Position numbers and translations under genes: made by a program
Source of the DNA: Verrucomicrobiota bacterium
Lineage (GTDB): Bacteria > Verrucomicrobiota > Kiritimatiellia > CAIQIC01 > JAGNIJ01
Reading direction: 5' to 3'
Length of the DNA: 64,000 nt
NCBI GenBank assembly: GCA_022710725.1
Contig: JAKLGK010000009.1
Location: 114,036 to 178,035 of the forward strand
Part shown: positions 42,791-51,684 of the stretch, one piece after another
Position numbering within the stretch: the stretch's first letter is position 1
How the letters are laid out: every line of letters starts with the position of its first letter
The notes under the pieces: model-generated
The model's input: only the letters and a program-made list of their open reading frames with translations
Database searches by the model: none
What the model was told of the DNA's origin: nothing

Positions 42791-43675
42791 TTGAACACGC
42801 TGGCGTTCACCCTCGCCGGAGTCCGGTTCCAGTTGCGCGGCGCCCGGGATGACCTGGTCCCGCGGCTGCCGGAAGCCTACCTGAAGTTCCGCGCCGGGCC
42901 GCCCTCCGGCCCCGCGCAGGCCGAGTATCGCGTCCTGGACCCCCGGGACGCCTCGCTCGCTCCCGTGGAGACGGGCGCGCTCCTCTGGCAAAGCGAAACC
43001 TGGCGCCTCGGGCGCACCGGCGATGGCCGGCTCGGCATCGAACTCCAGCGCGTGGCCGACGGGCAGTGGATTCCCGTGGTCAACGCGCAACCCGATTTTT
43101 CGCGGGGCGACATCCGCCCGCTCTACGGCCGCATGACCGCGCCCTCCGAGTACGCCCTCAACCACCCGTACGATCAGACGATCCTCCTGAACCGCCTGCT
43201 CCACTTCGGCGCGGGCGTCGTGCACGCCTGCGGCATCGAGGACCGGGGCCGGGGCCTGATCTTCGCCGGGCGCTCCGGCGCGGGGAAGACCACCCTCGCC
43301 CGCCTCTGGCGCGGCCTCGGCGCCACCCTCCTGAACGACGACCGGGTCATCCTGCGCAACTCGGCCGCGGGCGTCCTGCTCGAATCCTCCCCCTGGCACG
43401 GCGAGGATCCGCAGGTCAACAGCGCCACCGTCCCCCTCCGTGCCATCGTCCACCTGAACCAGGCGCGGGAAAACCGCCTGCGCCGGCTCGAGGGAAACGA
43501 GCCGCTCACGGCCCTCCTGGCGACCACCGTCGCGCCGTTCTACTCGGAACACGGCCTGGAACAGCTCCTCGATGCCTGGACGGCTGTGACCGCCCGGACG
43601 CCCTCCTACCGGCTGGACTTCACTCCCGACGCCCGCGCCGTGGAATTGTGCCGGGCCGAGTTCCGGGACGCCTGA
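42791..43675 (+). CDS. HPr-kinase/phosphorylase-like protein
   Basis: A 294-residue protein with an HprK/PEPCK-like P-loop domain in its second half: LIFAGRSGAGKTTLARLW (Walker A GRSGAGKT at 160-167), ATLLNDDRVIL (181-188, metal-binding Asp pair) and SPWHGE (about 200-205). The N-terminal half is of no named family. Homologues without HPr-type partners occur in RiPP clusters; in some lasso-peptide clusters such kinases phosphorylate the precursor's C-terminal Ser, and the peptide encoded 9 bp upstream ends in Ser. Homologues also occur in exopolysaccharide clusters with unknown role. Start is TTG at 42791; no better start is apparent. Confidence 0.83.
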   Translation: MNTLAFTLAGVRFQLRGARDDLVPRLPEAYLKFRAGPPSGPAQAEYRVLDPRDASLAPVETGALLWQSETWRLGRTGDGRLGIELQRVADGQWIPVVNAQPDFSRGDIRPLYGRMTAPSEYALNHPYDQTILLNRLLHFGAGVVHACGIEDRGRGLIFAGRSGAGKTTLARLWRGLGATLLNDDRVILRNSAAGVLLESSPWHGEDPQVNSATVPLRAIVHLNQARENRLRRLEGNEPLTALLATTVAPFYSEHGLEQLLDAWTAVTARTPSYRLDFTPDARAVELCRAEFRDA

Positions 43676-43720
43676 CCACCGCCCGCCTCGACGGGATTGG
43701 AATGCGCCGCCCCCTCCGCT

Positions 43721-45226
43721 ATGATGCCCGGCCTGGAGCATCCGGTGGACGAACCGACTCGAGAGGAATCGTTCCGCGCCGTGTCCGGCGCCATGGCGAT
43801 CGGCGCGGGGCAGGCCGCCATCATCCTGGTCTCGCTGTGCACGACCATGCTGATGCCGCGCCTCTTCGGCGCGGAGGATTTCGGCCGGTGGGTCCTTTTC
43901 CGCAGCGTGATCAGCCTGGCCATGATCCTGTGCGTCTCGGGCTCGAGCGAACTGATGGGCCGCTACTACGTCGCGCTGCGGGCGGAGGGCCGCGACGCCG
44001 ACGCGGGACGGCTCTTCAAGCTCGTGTTCGCGTTCCGGCTGGCCCTGGCCGGCCTCGGCGCGCTGGCCAGCGGCCTCCTGCTGGCCGCGTCCACGCGCGT
44101 CGCGCTCGGGGGCGAGGCGGCCGTCCTCTCGGGCGCCAGCGTCCTGCTGCTGGTCATCGGCATGAGCTTCCATGCCGTCCTGTACAGCGAGCGCCGCATG
44201 CCGCGGGTCGCCGCGCTGAACCTGCTCAACGCGTCGCTGGTCCCGGCCGTGGTGCTGGCCGCCTACGCGGCCGCCGGATTCCGATGGGTGCCCCGCGCCT
44301 GCGTGCTGGGCGACGCCCTGTACGCGCTGGCGGCGTTCGCCCTGGCCCGCGGGCCCATGCAATGGGCGGCCGGCTGGCCGCCCCGCGCCCGCTGGCCCGA
44401 GTACGGCCGCTTCGTCGCCACCGCGGGATTCTCCAACGCCCTGGTCAGCGTCTACGGGAACCTGCCGCCCTACCTGATGGCCGGCGCCGGCATGGACGCC
44501 GCCCAGATCGCCTTCATGGGACTGGCCGTCCGTGTCGGGGATATCGTCCGGATGACGCTGGTCTCCGTCGGCGGCGCGCTGTTTCCCTCGATCACGTGGG
44601 TGTATGAACGCGAGGGCCTGGACCGCGCCCTCCGCTGGCAGGGCATCGCCACACGCTTCGGCGCGGTCGCCGCGCTCGCCGCGGCCGGCGTGTTCGCGGC
44701 CGCCGGAGGCGGGCTGGTCCGGCTGGTCTGGGGCGCGGCCTACGACGGCGCGGTCCCCGCGATCGGCCTCGTGCTGTTCTCCGTCGTATTCCTCTGGATC
44801 GGGTTCCAGCACGGGTGGCTGGGCATGCTCCTGAAAAGCGCCACGCCGTTCGCCGCCGGCAGCCTCGCGCTGGTCCTGTCGTTCCCGCTCCTCTTCCGCG
44901 TCCTCGGGCCCGCGGGCGGCGCCCGGGGCGTCGCCCAGGCCCAGTTCCTCTGCGCCGCCGGCTTCATGGCGCTGGTCATGACGCACGTCCGGCTCGGGTG
45001 GAAGCAGGGCCTGCCGGTCGCCCGGCTGGCGGCGCCCGCGCTGGCCGCCGCCGCGGCATGGCCCCTGGGGTTCGGCTCGCGCCTCGGGCTGCCGGCCGGC
45101 CTCGCCGCCGCCGCGTTGTGGGCGGCCTGCTTCGCGGCCGTGACGTTCCTCTCGGGCAGCCTGCGCTGGGCCGAGGTCGCCGAGATCGCGGGGCGCCTGC
45201 GGCGGGCGCCGGGGAAACCGGCATGA
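43721..45226 (+). CDS. Polysaccharide flippase (Wzx/MATE-like)
   Basis: An integral membrane protein of about 501 residues with 12-14 hydrophobic helices, e.g. GAGQAAIILVSLCTTMLMP, LALAGLGALASGLLLAA and ALVLSFPLLFRVLG. The layout, with LFGAEDFGRWVLFRSVISL near the first helices, is that of O-antigen/polysaccharide flippases, which move lipid-linked glycans across the inner membrane. The start is taken as ATG at 43721; TTG at 43697 and GTG at 43745 are alternatives. It overlaps the following glycosyltransferase by ATGA. A role in exporting the modified peptide is unlikely but cannot be dismissed. Confidence 0.83.
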   Translation: MMPGLEHPVDEPTREESFRAVSGAMAIGAGQAAIILVSLCTTMLMPRLFGAEDFGRWVLFRSVISLAMILCVSGSSELMGRYYVALRAEGRDADAGRLFKLVFAFRLALAGLGALASGLLLAASTRVALGGEAAVLSGASVLLLVIGMSFHAVLYSERRMPRVAALNLLNASLVPAVVLAAYAAAGFRWVPRACVLGDALYALAAFALARGPMQWAAGWPPRARWPEYGRFVATAGFSNALVSVYGNLPPYLMAGAGMDAAQIAFMGLAVRVGDIVRMTLVSVGGALFPSITWVYEREGLDRALRWQGIATRFGAVAALAAAGVFAAAGGGLVRLVWGAAYDGAVPAIGLVLFSVVFLWIGFQHGWLGMLLKSATPFAAGSLALVLSFPLLFRVLGPAGGARGVAQAQFLCAAGFMALVMTHVRLGWKQGLPVARLAAPALAAAAAWPLGFGSRLGLPAGLAAAALWAACFAAVTFLSGSLRWAEVAEIAGRLRRAPGKPA

Positions 45227-46362
45227 GAATCGGCGTGCTGGCCCGGGGGCTTGCGGTGCGCGTGGGAGGCGTTACGACGTTCCTGGAAAACGTAATACCC
45301 CTGCTGCCCCGCCTCGATCCCGCCAACCGGTACGTGATCTACCACCACAGCGCCCGCCACGGCGGGGCGTTCCCGGGAGCGGAGGAACACCGGCTCCGGG
45401 GCCCCGGCACGCTGTGGCAGGAAAATGTCGCCCTGCCCCTCGCGCTCCGCCGCCGGCCCGTGGACGTCCTGCTCTGCGCCAAGAACTTCGTCCCCGCCTT
45501 CCTTCCCCGCGGCGTGAAAACCGTCGCGATCGTCTACGACCTGCTCTACTACCCGGTCCGCGGCGCGAGCATCGACGAGTACAAGCCGCTGGACGTCCTC
45601 GCCTTCCGGGCGCTCTTCCCGCGCGGCCTGCGGCGCGCCGACCGGATCATCGCCATCTCCGAGTCCACCCGCCGGGACTTGCTGGACCTGTTCCCGCTGG
45701 ATCCCGCGCGCGTCCGGGCCGTGCCCCTCGGGGTTTCCCCGCCCGCTCCCGGCCTGCTCGCCGAGGAGGCCCTGCGAAGCGTCCGGTCGCGTTACGGCCT
45801 GGACCGCCCCTACTTCTTCTATTGCGGCAGCCTCTCGCCGCGCAAGAACGCCGTCCGCACGCTCGAGGCCTTCGCCCGGATCCGCGACCGGGTCCCGCAC
45901 AATTTCGTGGTGACGGCCGGCAAGTCCTGGAAGGACCGCGCGGTGTTTCGCGCCGTCGAACGACTGGGCCTGCGGGACCGGTTCCGGCGCCTGGGCGCCG
46001 TGCCCGCCGCCGACCTGCCGGCGCTCTACCGGGCGGCCGACGCGTTCGTGTACGTGTCGCTCTACGAGGGATTCGGCCTGCCGATCCTCGAGGCGATGTC
46101 CTGCGGCTGCCCGGTGCTGACCTCCCGCGCCAGCGCCATGCCGGAGGCCGCGGGCGACGCGGCCCTGCTGGTGGATCCGGCCGACGTCGGCGCCATCGCC
46201 GAAGGCCTGGAGCGTATCCTGAAGGACCGCGCTCTGGCCGACGGCCTGCGGGTGCGCGGCGCGCGGCGCGCGGCGGAATTCACGTGGGAGGCCACCGCCC
46301 GCCACATCATCGAGGTGCTGGCCGAACTGCGGCCCGCGGACCGCCCGCCGCTATCTCCATAG
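45223..46362 (+). CDS. Glycosyltransferase family 4
   Basis: A 379-residue GT4 enzyme. MRIGVLARGLAVRVGGVTTF is the donor-sensing N-terminus; YFFYCGSLSPRKNAVRTLEAF begins the C-terminal Rossmann half and SLYEGFGLPILEAMSCGCP is the E-x7-E signature. ATG fixed by the ATGA overlap with the flippase. Its final 12 bp overlap the end of the convergent GT2 gene. Probably adds a mannose-like or other hexose to the lipid-linked repeat moved by the flippase; specificity is not visible. Confidence 0.88.
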   Translation: MRIGVLARGLAVRVGGVTTFLENVIPLLPRLDPANRYVIYHHSARHGGAFPGAEEHRLRGPGTLWQENVALPLALRRRPVDVLLCAKNFVPAFLPRGVKTVAIVYDLLYYPVRGASIDEYKPLDVLAFRALFPRGLRRADRIIAISESTRRDLLDLFPLDPARVRAVPLGVSPPAPGLLAEEALRSVRSRYGLDRPYFFYCGSLSPRKNAVRTLEAFARIRDRVPHNFVVTAGKSWKDRAVFRAVERLGLRDRFRRLGAVPAADLPALYRAADAFVYVSLYEGFGLPILEAMSCGCPVLTSRASAMPEAAGDAALLVDPADVGAIAEGLERILKDRALADGLRVRGARRAAEFTWEATARHIIEVLAELRPADRPPLSP

Positions 46363-47319
46363 CGGCTTCTTCGCCAGCACCAGCCGGTACAGCGCCGGCC
46401 AGGCCATCACCGCGCCCAGGGCGAGCAGGGCCGCGAGCGGCGGGCCGTTCCCCGACCGGTACGCGCGGACGCACGACGCGGCCAGCGGGCGCGCCGCCCG
46501 CCGGTTGCCCTCGCGCGCAAACTGCATCGCCTCCTGGCAGTCGCATTCCGCCAGGGAGCGGCGGACGACCCGGTCGTATCGCCCGCCGAGATGCGCGTTG
46601 ACCCGTTCCAGCATGCGGCGCGTCTCCGCGATGCGGTCCCGGAGCCGGCCGGCCGACCACGCGCTGGCCGCGTGGAGCCGGTACACCGCCATCGCCTCCG
46701 GCAGGAATCCGACCGTGCCGCGCAGGGCGTTCAGGATGTGGTAGGGCCAGTCGAGCATCTTGAGGTCCAGGAACGGCTCGGGCCAATCGGGAATGAGATG
46801 GTTTCGGCTCATGACGGAGCAGGTGTGCATGAAGTTCGCGCGGAGCAGGTCCTCCAGCCCGTATCCGCCGCGCGGGGGGCGCACCCGCTGCACGTGCCGC
46901 GTCCCGGCCTCGCCGTCGGCCCGGACCTTGACCGGGTGAAAACACGCGGCATGTTCCGGGTGCGCGTCGAGGAAATCCGCCTGTTTCCTCATTTTATCGG
47001 GCCGGGTCCAGTAGTCGTCGCCTTCGAGCAGGGCTACATACTGCCCGCGGCACTCCCGTAGCGTCTTCACGAAGTTGCGCGCCACGCCCTGGTTCGATTC
47101 CGCCGTCAGCAGGCGGACGCGGCCCGGGTGGCGGCGGCCGTATTCCCCGGCGACCTCCCGCGTGTGGTCGGTCGAGGCGTCGTCCCCGATCACCAGCTCG
47201 AATGGAAAGCCGGCGTCCTGCATGAGCACGCTCTCGATCGCGTGGGCGATGAAGCGCTCGTGCTGGAAGGTGATCATCGCGACGCTGACGCGCGGCCGGG
47301 GCCCGCCGGGGTCGCTCAT
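46351..47319 (-). CDS. Glycosyltransferase family 2
   Basis: A 322-residue GT-A enzyme. VSVAMITFQHERFIAHAIESV, LVIGDDASTDHTREV and the metal-binding stretch LLEGDDYWTRPDKM define GT2; the C-terminal third has a hydrophobic stretch (LAALLALGAVMAWPALYRLV). The ATG at 47319 overlaps the aminotransferase stop (ATGA). Last gene of the ten-gene minus-strand polysaccharide run; ends converging on the GT4 gene. Confidence 0.87.
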   Translation of the reverse strand: MSDPGGPRPRVSVAMITFQHERFIAHAIESVLMQDAGFPFELVIGDDASTDHTREVAGEYGRRHPGRVRLLTAESNQGVARNFVKTLRECRGQYVALLEGDDYWTRPDKMRKQADFLDAHPEHAACFHPVKVRADGEAGTRHVQRVRPPRGGYGLEDLLRANFMHTCSVMSRNHLIPDWPEPFLDLKMLDWPYHILNALRGTVGFLPEAMAVYRLHAASAWSAGRLRDRIAETRRMLERVNAHLGGRYDRVVRRSLAECDCQEAMQFAREGNRRAARPLAASCVRAYRSGNGPPLAALLALGAVMAWPALYRLVLAKKPLWR

Positions 47320-48521
47320 GGGCCGGGGCTCCGGGCGAGGGCGGCGCGGACCTCGGCGCCGCGCGCCAGGGCCGCGCGCAGGATCGAGCCGATCGCGTCG
47401 ATCTCGGCCTCGCCGATCGCCGTCCCCGTCGGGAGGACCAGGACGCGCCGGCAGATCCGTTCGGTCACCGGCAGGCGGGCCGCGACGTCCGGGAACAGCG
47501 TCCGGTACGGCTCCATCCGGTGGCAGCCGGGATGGAAGTAGCGGCGGGCGACGACGTTCTCCGCCCAGAGCACGCGGAGCAGTTCGTCGCGCGCCAGGGC
47601 AGCGGTCTCGTCGATCTCGAGCACGACATACTGGAAATTGTGCCGCTCGCCTTGCGCCGGCTCCAGCAGCCGCACGCCGGCCAGGCCCGCCAGCGCGGCG
47701 CGATACCGCTCGTGGTTCCGCCGGTTGCAGGCGATGAACTCGTCGAGGCTCTCGACGCCAGTCAGGCCCATCGCGGCCTGCACCTCGCTCATCTTGCCGT
47801 TGGTGCCGAGGTACACGACCTCGTCGTAGCCCGCGAACCCGAAGTTCTTCATCAGGCGCAGGCGGGCGGCCAGCTCGTCGTCGTTGGTCGCGATCCCGCC
47901 GCCCTCGAAGGTGTTGAGGAACTTCGTCGCGTGGAAGCTGAAGACCTCGGCGTCGCCGAAGCCGCCGACCGGCCGCCCCCCCCGGGTGCTGCCGAGGGCG
48001 TGCGCGGCGTCGAAGACCAGGCGGAGGTCGCGGCGGCGGGCGATGGCCGCGAGGTCCTCGACGGCGCACGGCGTGCCCCACAGGTGCACGCCGATGATCC
48101 CGCTGGTCCGGGGCGTGATCCGCTCCTCGACCCGGGCCGGGTCCAGCGTGTGGGAACCCGGCTCGATGTCGCAGAACACCGGCGTGATCTCCTGCCACTG
48201 GAGGGCGTGCGCGGTGGCCACGAACGTGAACGAAGGGAGGATCACCTCGCCGCGCAGGCCGAGCGCGCGGACCGCCAGTTCGAGCGCGACGGTCCCGTTG
48301 CAGGCGGCGATGAAATGCCGCGCGCCCGTCAGGCCGGCCAGGGCCTTCTCGAATTCGTGGACGTAGTGCCCGTTGTTGGTCAGCCAGCGCCGGTCCAGGA
48401 TATCGTTCACGCGCGCCAGGAAACGCCCGCGGTCCCCGATGTTCGGACGCCCTACGTACAGGCGCTCGGCAAAGGCGGGCCGGCCGCCGAGGATCGCCAG
48501 CGGCTGGAGGGACGGCTTCAC
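47316..48521 (-). CDS. DegT/DnrJ/EryC1/StrS sugar aminotransferase
   Basis: A 401-residue PLP aminotransferase that places an amino group on a keto-sugar nucleotide. Marks: RWLTNNGHYVHEFEKAL, ACNGTVALELAVRALG, VILPSFTFVATAHAL, VHLWGTPC, VFDAAHALG, FSFHATKFLNTFEGG (PLP Lys) and GTNGKMSEVQAAMG. GTG start at 48521 overlaps the methyltransferase stop (GTGA). It implies an amino-deoxysugar in the glycan made by this cluster; the matching nucleotide-sugar dehydratase is not in the window. Confidence 0.92.
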   Translation of the reverse strand: MKPSLQPLAILGGRPAFAERLYVGRPNIGDRGRFLARVNDILDRRWLTNNGHYVHEFEKALAGLTGARHFIAACNGTVALELAVRALGLRGEVILPSFTFVATAHALQWQEITPVFCDIEPGSHTLDPARVEERITPRTSGIIGVHLWGTPCAVEDLAAIARRRDLRLVFDAAHALGSTRGGRPVGGFGDAEVFSFHATKFLNTFEGGGIATNDDELAARLRLMKNFGFAGYDEVVYLGTNGKMSEVQAAMGLTGVESLDEFIACNRRNHERYRAALAGLAGVRLLEPAQGERHNFQYVVLEIDETAALARDELLRVLWAENVVARRYFHPGCHRMEPYRTLFPDVAARLPVTERICRRVLVLPTGTAIGEAEIDAIGSILRAALARGAEVRAALARSPGP

Positions 48522-49267
48522 TTCCGGAACACCCAGAGCTTGAGCCGCGAGAAGCGCGCCCCGAGCCGAAGGGCAGACTCGACCGCCGGCGCGGCGGCGC
48601 GGCGGTTGAACTCGCAGTTCCAGTCGAGCTTCGCGTCCAGCAGCGGGCGCACGCCGCGGGTCAGCAGGAAGTAGGCCCCCAACCCGTCCACCTCCGCCAG
48701 CGGATGACCGCGCTCCCGCATGAACGCGACCAGGACCTCGTCGTCGAAGAACAGGTTGTGCCACTTGACCGGGATCGGCTCCAGGCCGCACGCGGCGCGG
48801 AAGCCGTTGAGCTCGTCGACGCCCGGCTGGCTGCCCTCGAGTATCAGCAGGCGCCCGCCGGGCTTGAGGTGATCCATGAGCTCCAGCAGGACCCGGCCCT
48901 GCAGTTCCCACGCGGGCAGGTTGATGAGGAACCGCTGGGAGACGATGGCGTCGAAGTCGCGGTCGAGCCGGTACGGCTTGAGGAAGTCCACCTGCTGGAA
49001 GGTGACGTTGTCCCGGCCGGCCACGCAAGCCGCCGCCTTGCGCAGGCGGGTCGCGGAGAAGTCCACCGCGTGGACCTTTGCGCCCGGCAGCATCGAGTAG
49101 GCCAGCGTGCCCTCGCCCTCCCCGCAGCCCGCGTCGAGGATCTTCAAGCCCGGAGCGAGACGCCGGCGGATCAACTCGATCTCGGCGTTGAGCAGGTGCT
49201 TGTCATACATGGACTCGACGTCTTCGCGGTCCCAGTACTCGAGGATGTGTCCCAGGTCGGCCGTCAT
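48518..49267 (-). CDS. SAM-dependent methyltransferase
   Basis: A 249-residue class I methyltransferase: motif I ILDAGCGEGEGTL, followed by HAVDFSATRLRKA, and the post-I region FDAIVSQRFLINLP; GGRLLILEGSQPG is the strand after. The start at 49267 (MTADLGHILEYW) overlaps the preceding gene's stop by ATGA. Target unknown; by context a sugar or lipid-linked intermediate in polysaccharide synthesis. Confidence 0.85.
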   Translation of the reverse strand: MTADLGHILEYWDREDVESMYDKHLLNAEIELIRRRLAPGLKILDAGCGEGEGTLAYSMLPGAKVHAVDFSATRLRKAAACVAGRDNVTFQQVDFLKPYRLDRDFDAIVSQRFLINLPAWELQGRVLLELMDHLKPGGRLLILEGSQPGVDELNGFRAACGLEPIPVKWHNLFFDDEVLVAFMRERGHPLAEVDGLGAYFLLTRGVRPLLDAKLDWNCEFNRRAAAPAVESALRLGARFSRLKLWVFRK

Positions 49268-50094
49268 GCTCCCGCTCCCATCGGTTTGTCGACCACGTAC
49301 AGCGCGCTCTGCGGCGTCAGGCCGCACCGCTCGAAGGCCTCCGGCCCGAAGTGCCCGCGGCCCAGCTTTGTAACGCGGAACCCGACCTTTTGCAACCGCT
49401 CCGTGAAGTCCGCGCCGGCGTAAATCCGGATGTGATCCTCCTGCCCGAACCGGCGGAGCCGCTCCGCCACGTCGGTCACGCCCGGGTCCTCGTCGGTCTT
49501 TTCGACACCCAGCGGGATGGGCGTCATGACGATCCCCCAGCTGCCCGGCCGCAGGACGCGGAACAGCTCGGTCATCGCACGCCGGTCATCGGGGACATGC
49601 TCAAGGACGTGGGAACAGAGCAGCACGTCGAACTCGCCGTCCCGGTAGATCCGCATGTCTTCAAGATCCACCCGGTCGTCCGCCTCCGGATTGCACAGGT
49701 CCGCCGAGCGGTACGCGGCGCGCAGCCGGCGGCGGACGAAACGGGTCATCGGCCGCGACGGCCCGATGTCCAGCAGGCGCAACCCGTCCCCCAAGCCCGG
49801 CGCCAGCCGCTCCCGCAGGTACAGCGCGTAGAGCCGCTCGCGGTCCGTCGCGTCGCAGAACGGGCAGGCGTACTCCTCCCGGTTGAAGGTTTCCCAGGCG
49901 GACGATTTCCACGGCAGCCGGAACCGGTGCCGGGCGAGCAGGTCGGCCGCCTCCTTCGGGAAAGGCTGGAATCTCCGGATCCGCCGCCCGCACGCCGGGC
50001 ATTCGCGCGTTCCGCCCGCCGCGAGCAGCATCCGCCACGCGCCGCGCACCGCGCGGGCCATCCGGCCCAGGGGCAGGTAGTTGCACGTGCGCAT
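49264..50094 (-). CDS. SAM-dependent methyltransferase with N-terminal zinc-ribbon-like Cys pairs
   Basis: A 276-residue protein. N-terminal Cys pairs CPACGRR and CPFCDATDRERLY suggest a small metal site; then motif I LLDIGPS, FDVLLCSHVLEHVPDD and LRPGSWGIVMTPIP give a methyltransferase domain. Such zinc-ribbon plus methyltransferase proteins are found in surface-glycan clusters. ATG at 50094; 6 bp after the B12-radical SAM gene. Confidence 0.82.
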   Translation of the reverse strand: MRTCNYLPLGRMARAVRGAWRMLLAAGGTRECPACGRRIRRFQPFPKEAADLLARHRFRLPWKSSAWETFNREEYACPFCDATDRERLYALYLRERLAPGLGDGLRLLDIGPSRPMTRFVRRRLRAAYRSADLCNPEADDRVDLEDMRIYRDGEFDVLLCSHVLEHVPDDRRAMTELFRVLRPGSWGIVMTPIPLGVEKTDEDPGVTDVAERLRRFGQEDHIRIYAGADFTERLQKVGFRVTKLGRGHFGPEAFERCGLTPQSALYVVDKPMGAGA

Positions 50095-50100
50095 CGCCGT

Positions 50101-51684
50101 TCAGCTCTCCGTCTCCGGCAGGCCGGCCTCGCCCAGCCGGGCCAGCCGCTCCGCCAGCCAGTCGTCCGGAATGTCCCGGCGGATGTCCTTGGACGCGTAG
50201 TCCTCCGCGTTCGGGAAATCCGGCTTCACGAAGTCGGTGCGGCGAGCCTGGAGATAGTCGAAAAAATCCCGGGCGAGCCGCCGCAGCAGTCGCACGTGCG
50301 GGACGCCCAGGCGGTCCTTCGCCTCGAAGTAGAGGTCGCGGATGCGCGGGCCCTGCGTCATGTGCACGGTGCTCAACACGCGGAACGCCGCGGCGTTGAG
50401 CCGCAGGCATTCCAGCATGTGCGGCCGCGGCATCGTCGGGGTCTCGTACACGAAACGGCCGGCATCCCGCGTGTCGGGCACGAGTCCCTCCCGCCGCGCG
50501 ATCTCCGCCATGTCCGAGCCGGGCAGGACCCGCAGCACGGCGAGGCTCAAGAAGTGCGTCCCGCGGCGCAGCTTCTCCGCGATGAATTCGATCGTCCGGA
50601 AGTAGCTCTCCCGCGTCTCGCGCGGCAGGCCGAGGATGAGGTCCGTCTTGAGGATCGCGCCCTGGCCGGCGAGCAGGTCGAACGCGCGCTCGAAATGGCG
50701 CAGCGGGATCGCCCGGCGGATCGCCCGCAGGGACTCCTCGTGGGTGGTCTGCAGGCCGATCCCCAGCATCAGCACGTTGCCGGGCGCGCAGCGGACAAAC
50801 TCGCCAAACAGCCCGGCCAATTCCTCGTCCACGAACTGCGGCAGGATCTCCGCGAACAGGGACAGTTGCAACCGGCGTTCGACAAGGCCCCGGAGGATCG
50901 TCTTCGCGTGCTCGCGGTCGGAAATGAAGTTCGCGTCCGTGATCCGGCACATCCGGATGCCCCGGCGGTCCACTAGCGCCATTTCCTCCACCACCGCGCC
51001 GGGATCGCGGTACCGGATGCCGCGGAAATCCTTGTGGTAGAAGCAGTAGGCGCAGCGGAAATTGCAGCCGCGCTGGCTTTCGACGTTCGCCCGGATGCCC
51101 GGCCGCGCGAGGAGTTCGTCCGGGATCGCGCCGGTCAGGTACGGGGACGGCGCCTGGTCGAGCCGCTCGATGGCATCGGCCCCGTGCGTCACCCACCGCC
51201 CCTCCTCCCGCCGCGCCAGGCCGCGCACGCCGTCGAGTCCGGGCCGCGCGCCGAGCAGGTGGAGCGCCAGCGCCTCCAACGGTTTCTCGCCCTCGCCGAA
51301 GACGAGGAAATCCGCGGACGCGCCGTCGAACCGCCCCGCGCGGATCTCCTCCTCGCATATCTCGGGCCCGCCGAGCGCGACGAGCGTGTCCGGGCGCCGC
51401 GCCTTGAGGCCGGCCGCGAGCAGGTCGACAGTCTCCCGGTTCCAAAGATAGCAGGCGAACCCGGCCAGGCGCGGTTCGCGCGCGCATACGTCGCGCAGGA
51501 TCCGCTCCGCCGCCTCCGCCCGCTGGCCCGCGGGGACGAAGGGATAGGACAGGATCTCGATCTCCGCGCCGTCGCGGATCGCGGGCTTCGCGGCCAGCCA
51601 GGCCTTCAGGGCGTAGGGCGACAGCAGGAAGTCGTCCGGCGTGCCGGCAATCCCGACGAGCACGATGTTCGGCTTCGGCGTCAC
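50101..51684 (-). CDS. B12-binding-domain radical SAM enzyme
   Basis: A 527-residue enzyme. Residues 1-180 resemble a cobalamin-binding Rossmann domain (IVLVGIAGTPDDFLLSPYALK, VALGGPEICEEE) and residues about 190-420 a radical SAM barrel with C-x3-C-x2-C in GCNFRCAYCFYHK; the C-terminal 100 residues recall DUF4080-type proteins. GTG start at 51684 overlaps the previous stop as GTGA. Family members methylate or rearrange unactivated carbons. In this place, methylation of a sugar carbon is likely. Note that it would also make the organism need cobalamin. Confidence 0.87.
   Translation of the reverse strand: MTPKPNIVLVGIAGTPDDFLLSPYALKAWLAAKPAIRDGAEIEILSYPFVPAGQRAEAAERILRDVCAREPRLAGFACYLWNRETVDLLAAGLKARRPDTLVALGGPEICEEEIRAGRFDGASADFLVFGEGEKPLEALALHLLGARPGLDGVRGLARREEGRWVTHGADAIERLDQAPSPYLTGAIPDELLARPGIRANVESQRGCNFRCAYCFYHKDFRGIRYRDPGAVVEEMALVDRRGIRMCRITDANFISDREHAKTILRGLVERRLQLSLFAEILPQFVDEELAGLFGEFVRCAPGNVLMLGIGLQTTHEESLRAIRRAIPLRHFERAFDLLAGQGAILKTDLILGLPRETRESYFRTIEFIAEKLRRGTHFLSLAVLRVLPGSDMAEIARREGLVPDTRDAGRFVYETPTMPRPHMLECLRLNAAAFRVLSTVHMTQGPRIRDLYFEAKDRLGVPHVRLLRRLARDFFDYLQARRTDFVKPDFPNAEDYASKDIRRDIPDDWLAERLARLGEAGLPETES

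Noticed and set aside
41010..43675. PQQ, lasso-peptide or sactipeptide pathway of a known type
   Set aside because: No pqqA/B/C, no asparagine-synthetase-like cyclase or transglutaminase-like peptidase, and the peptide lacks the Glu/Tyr spacing of PqqA; only two Cys argue against a standard sactipeptide.
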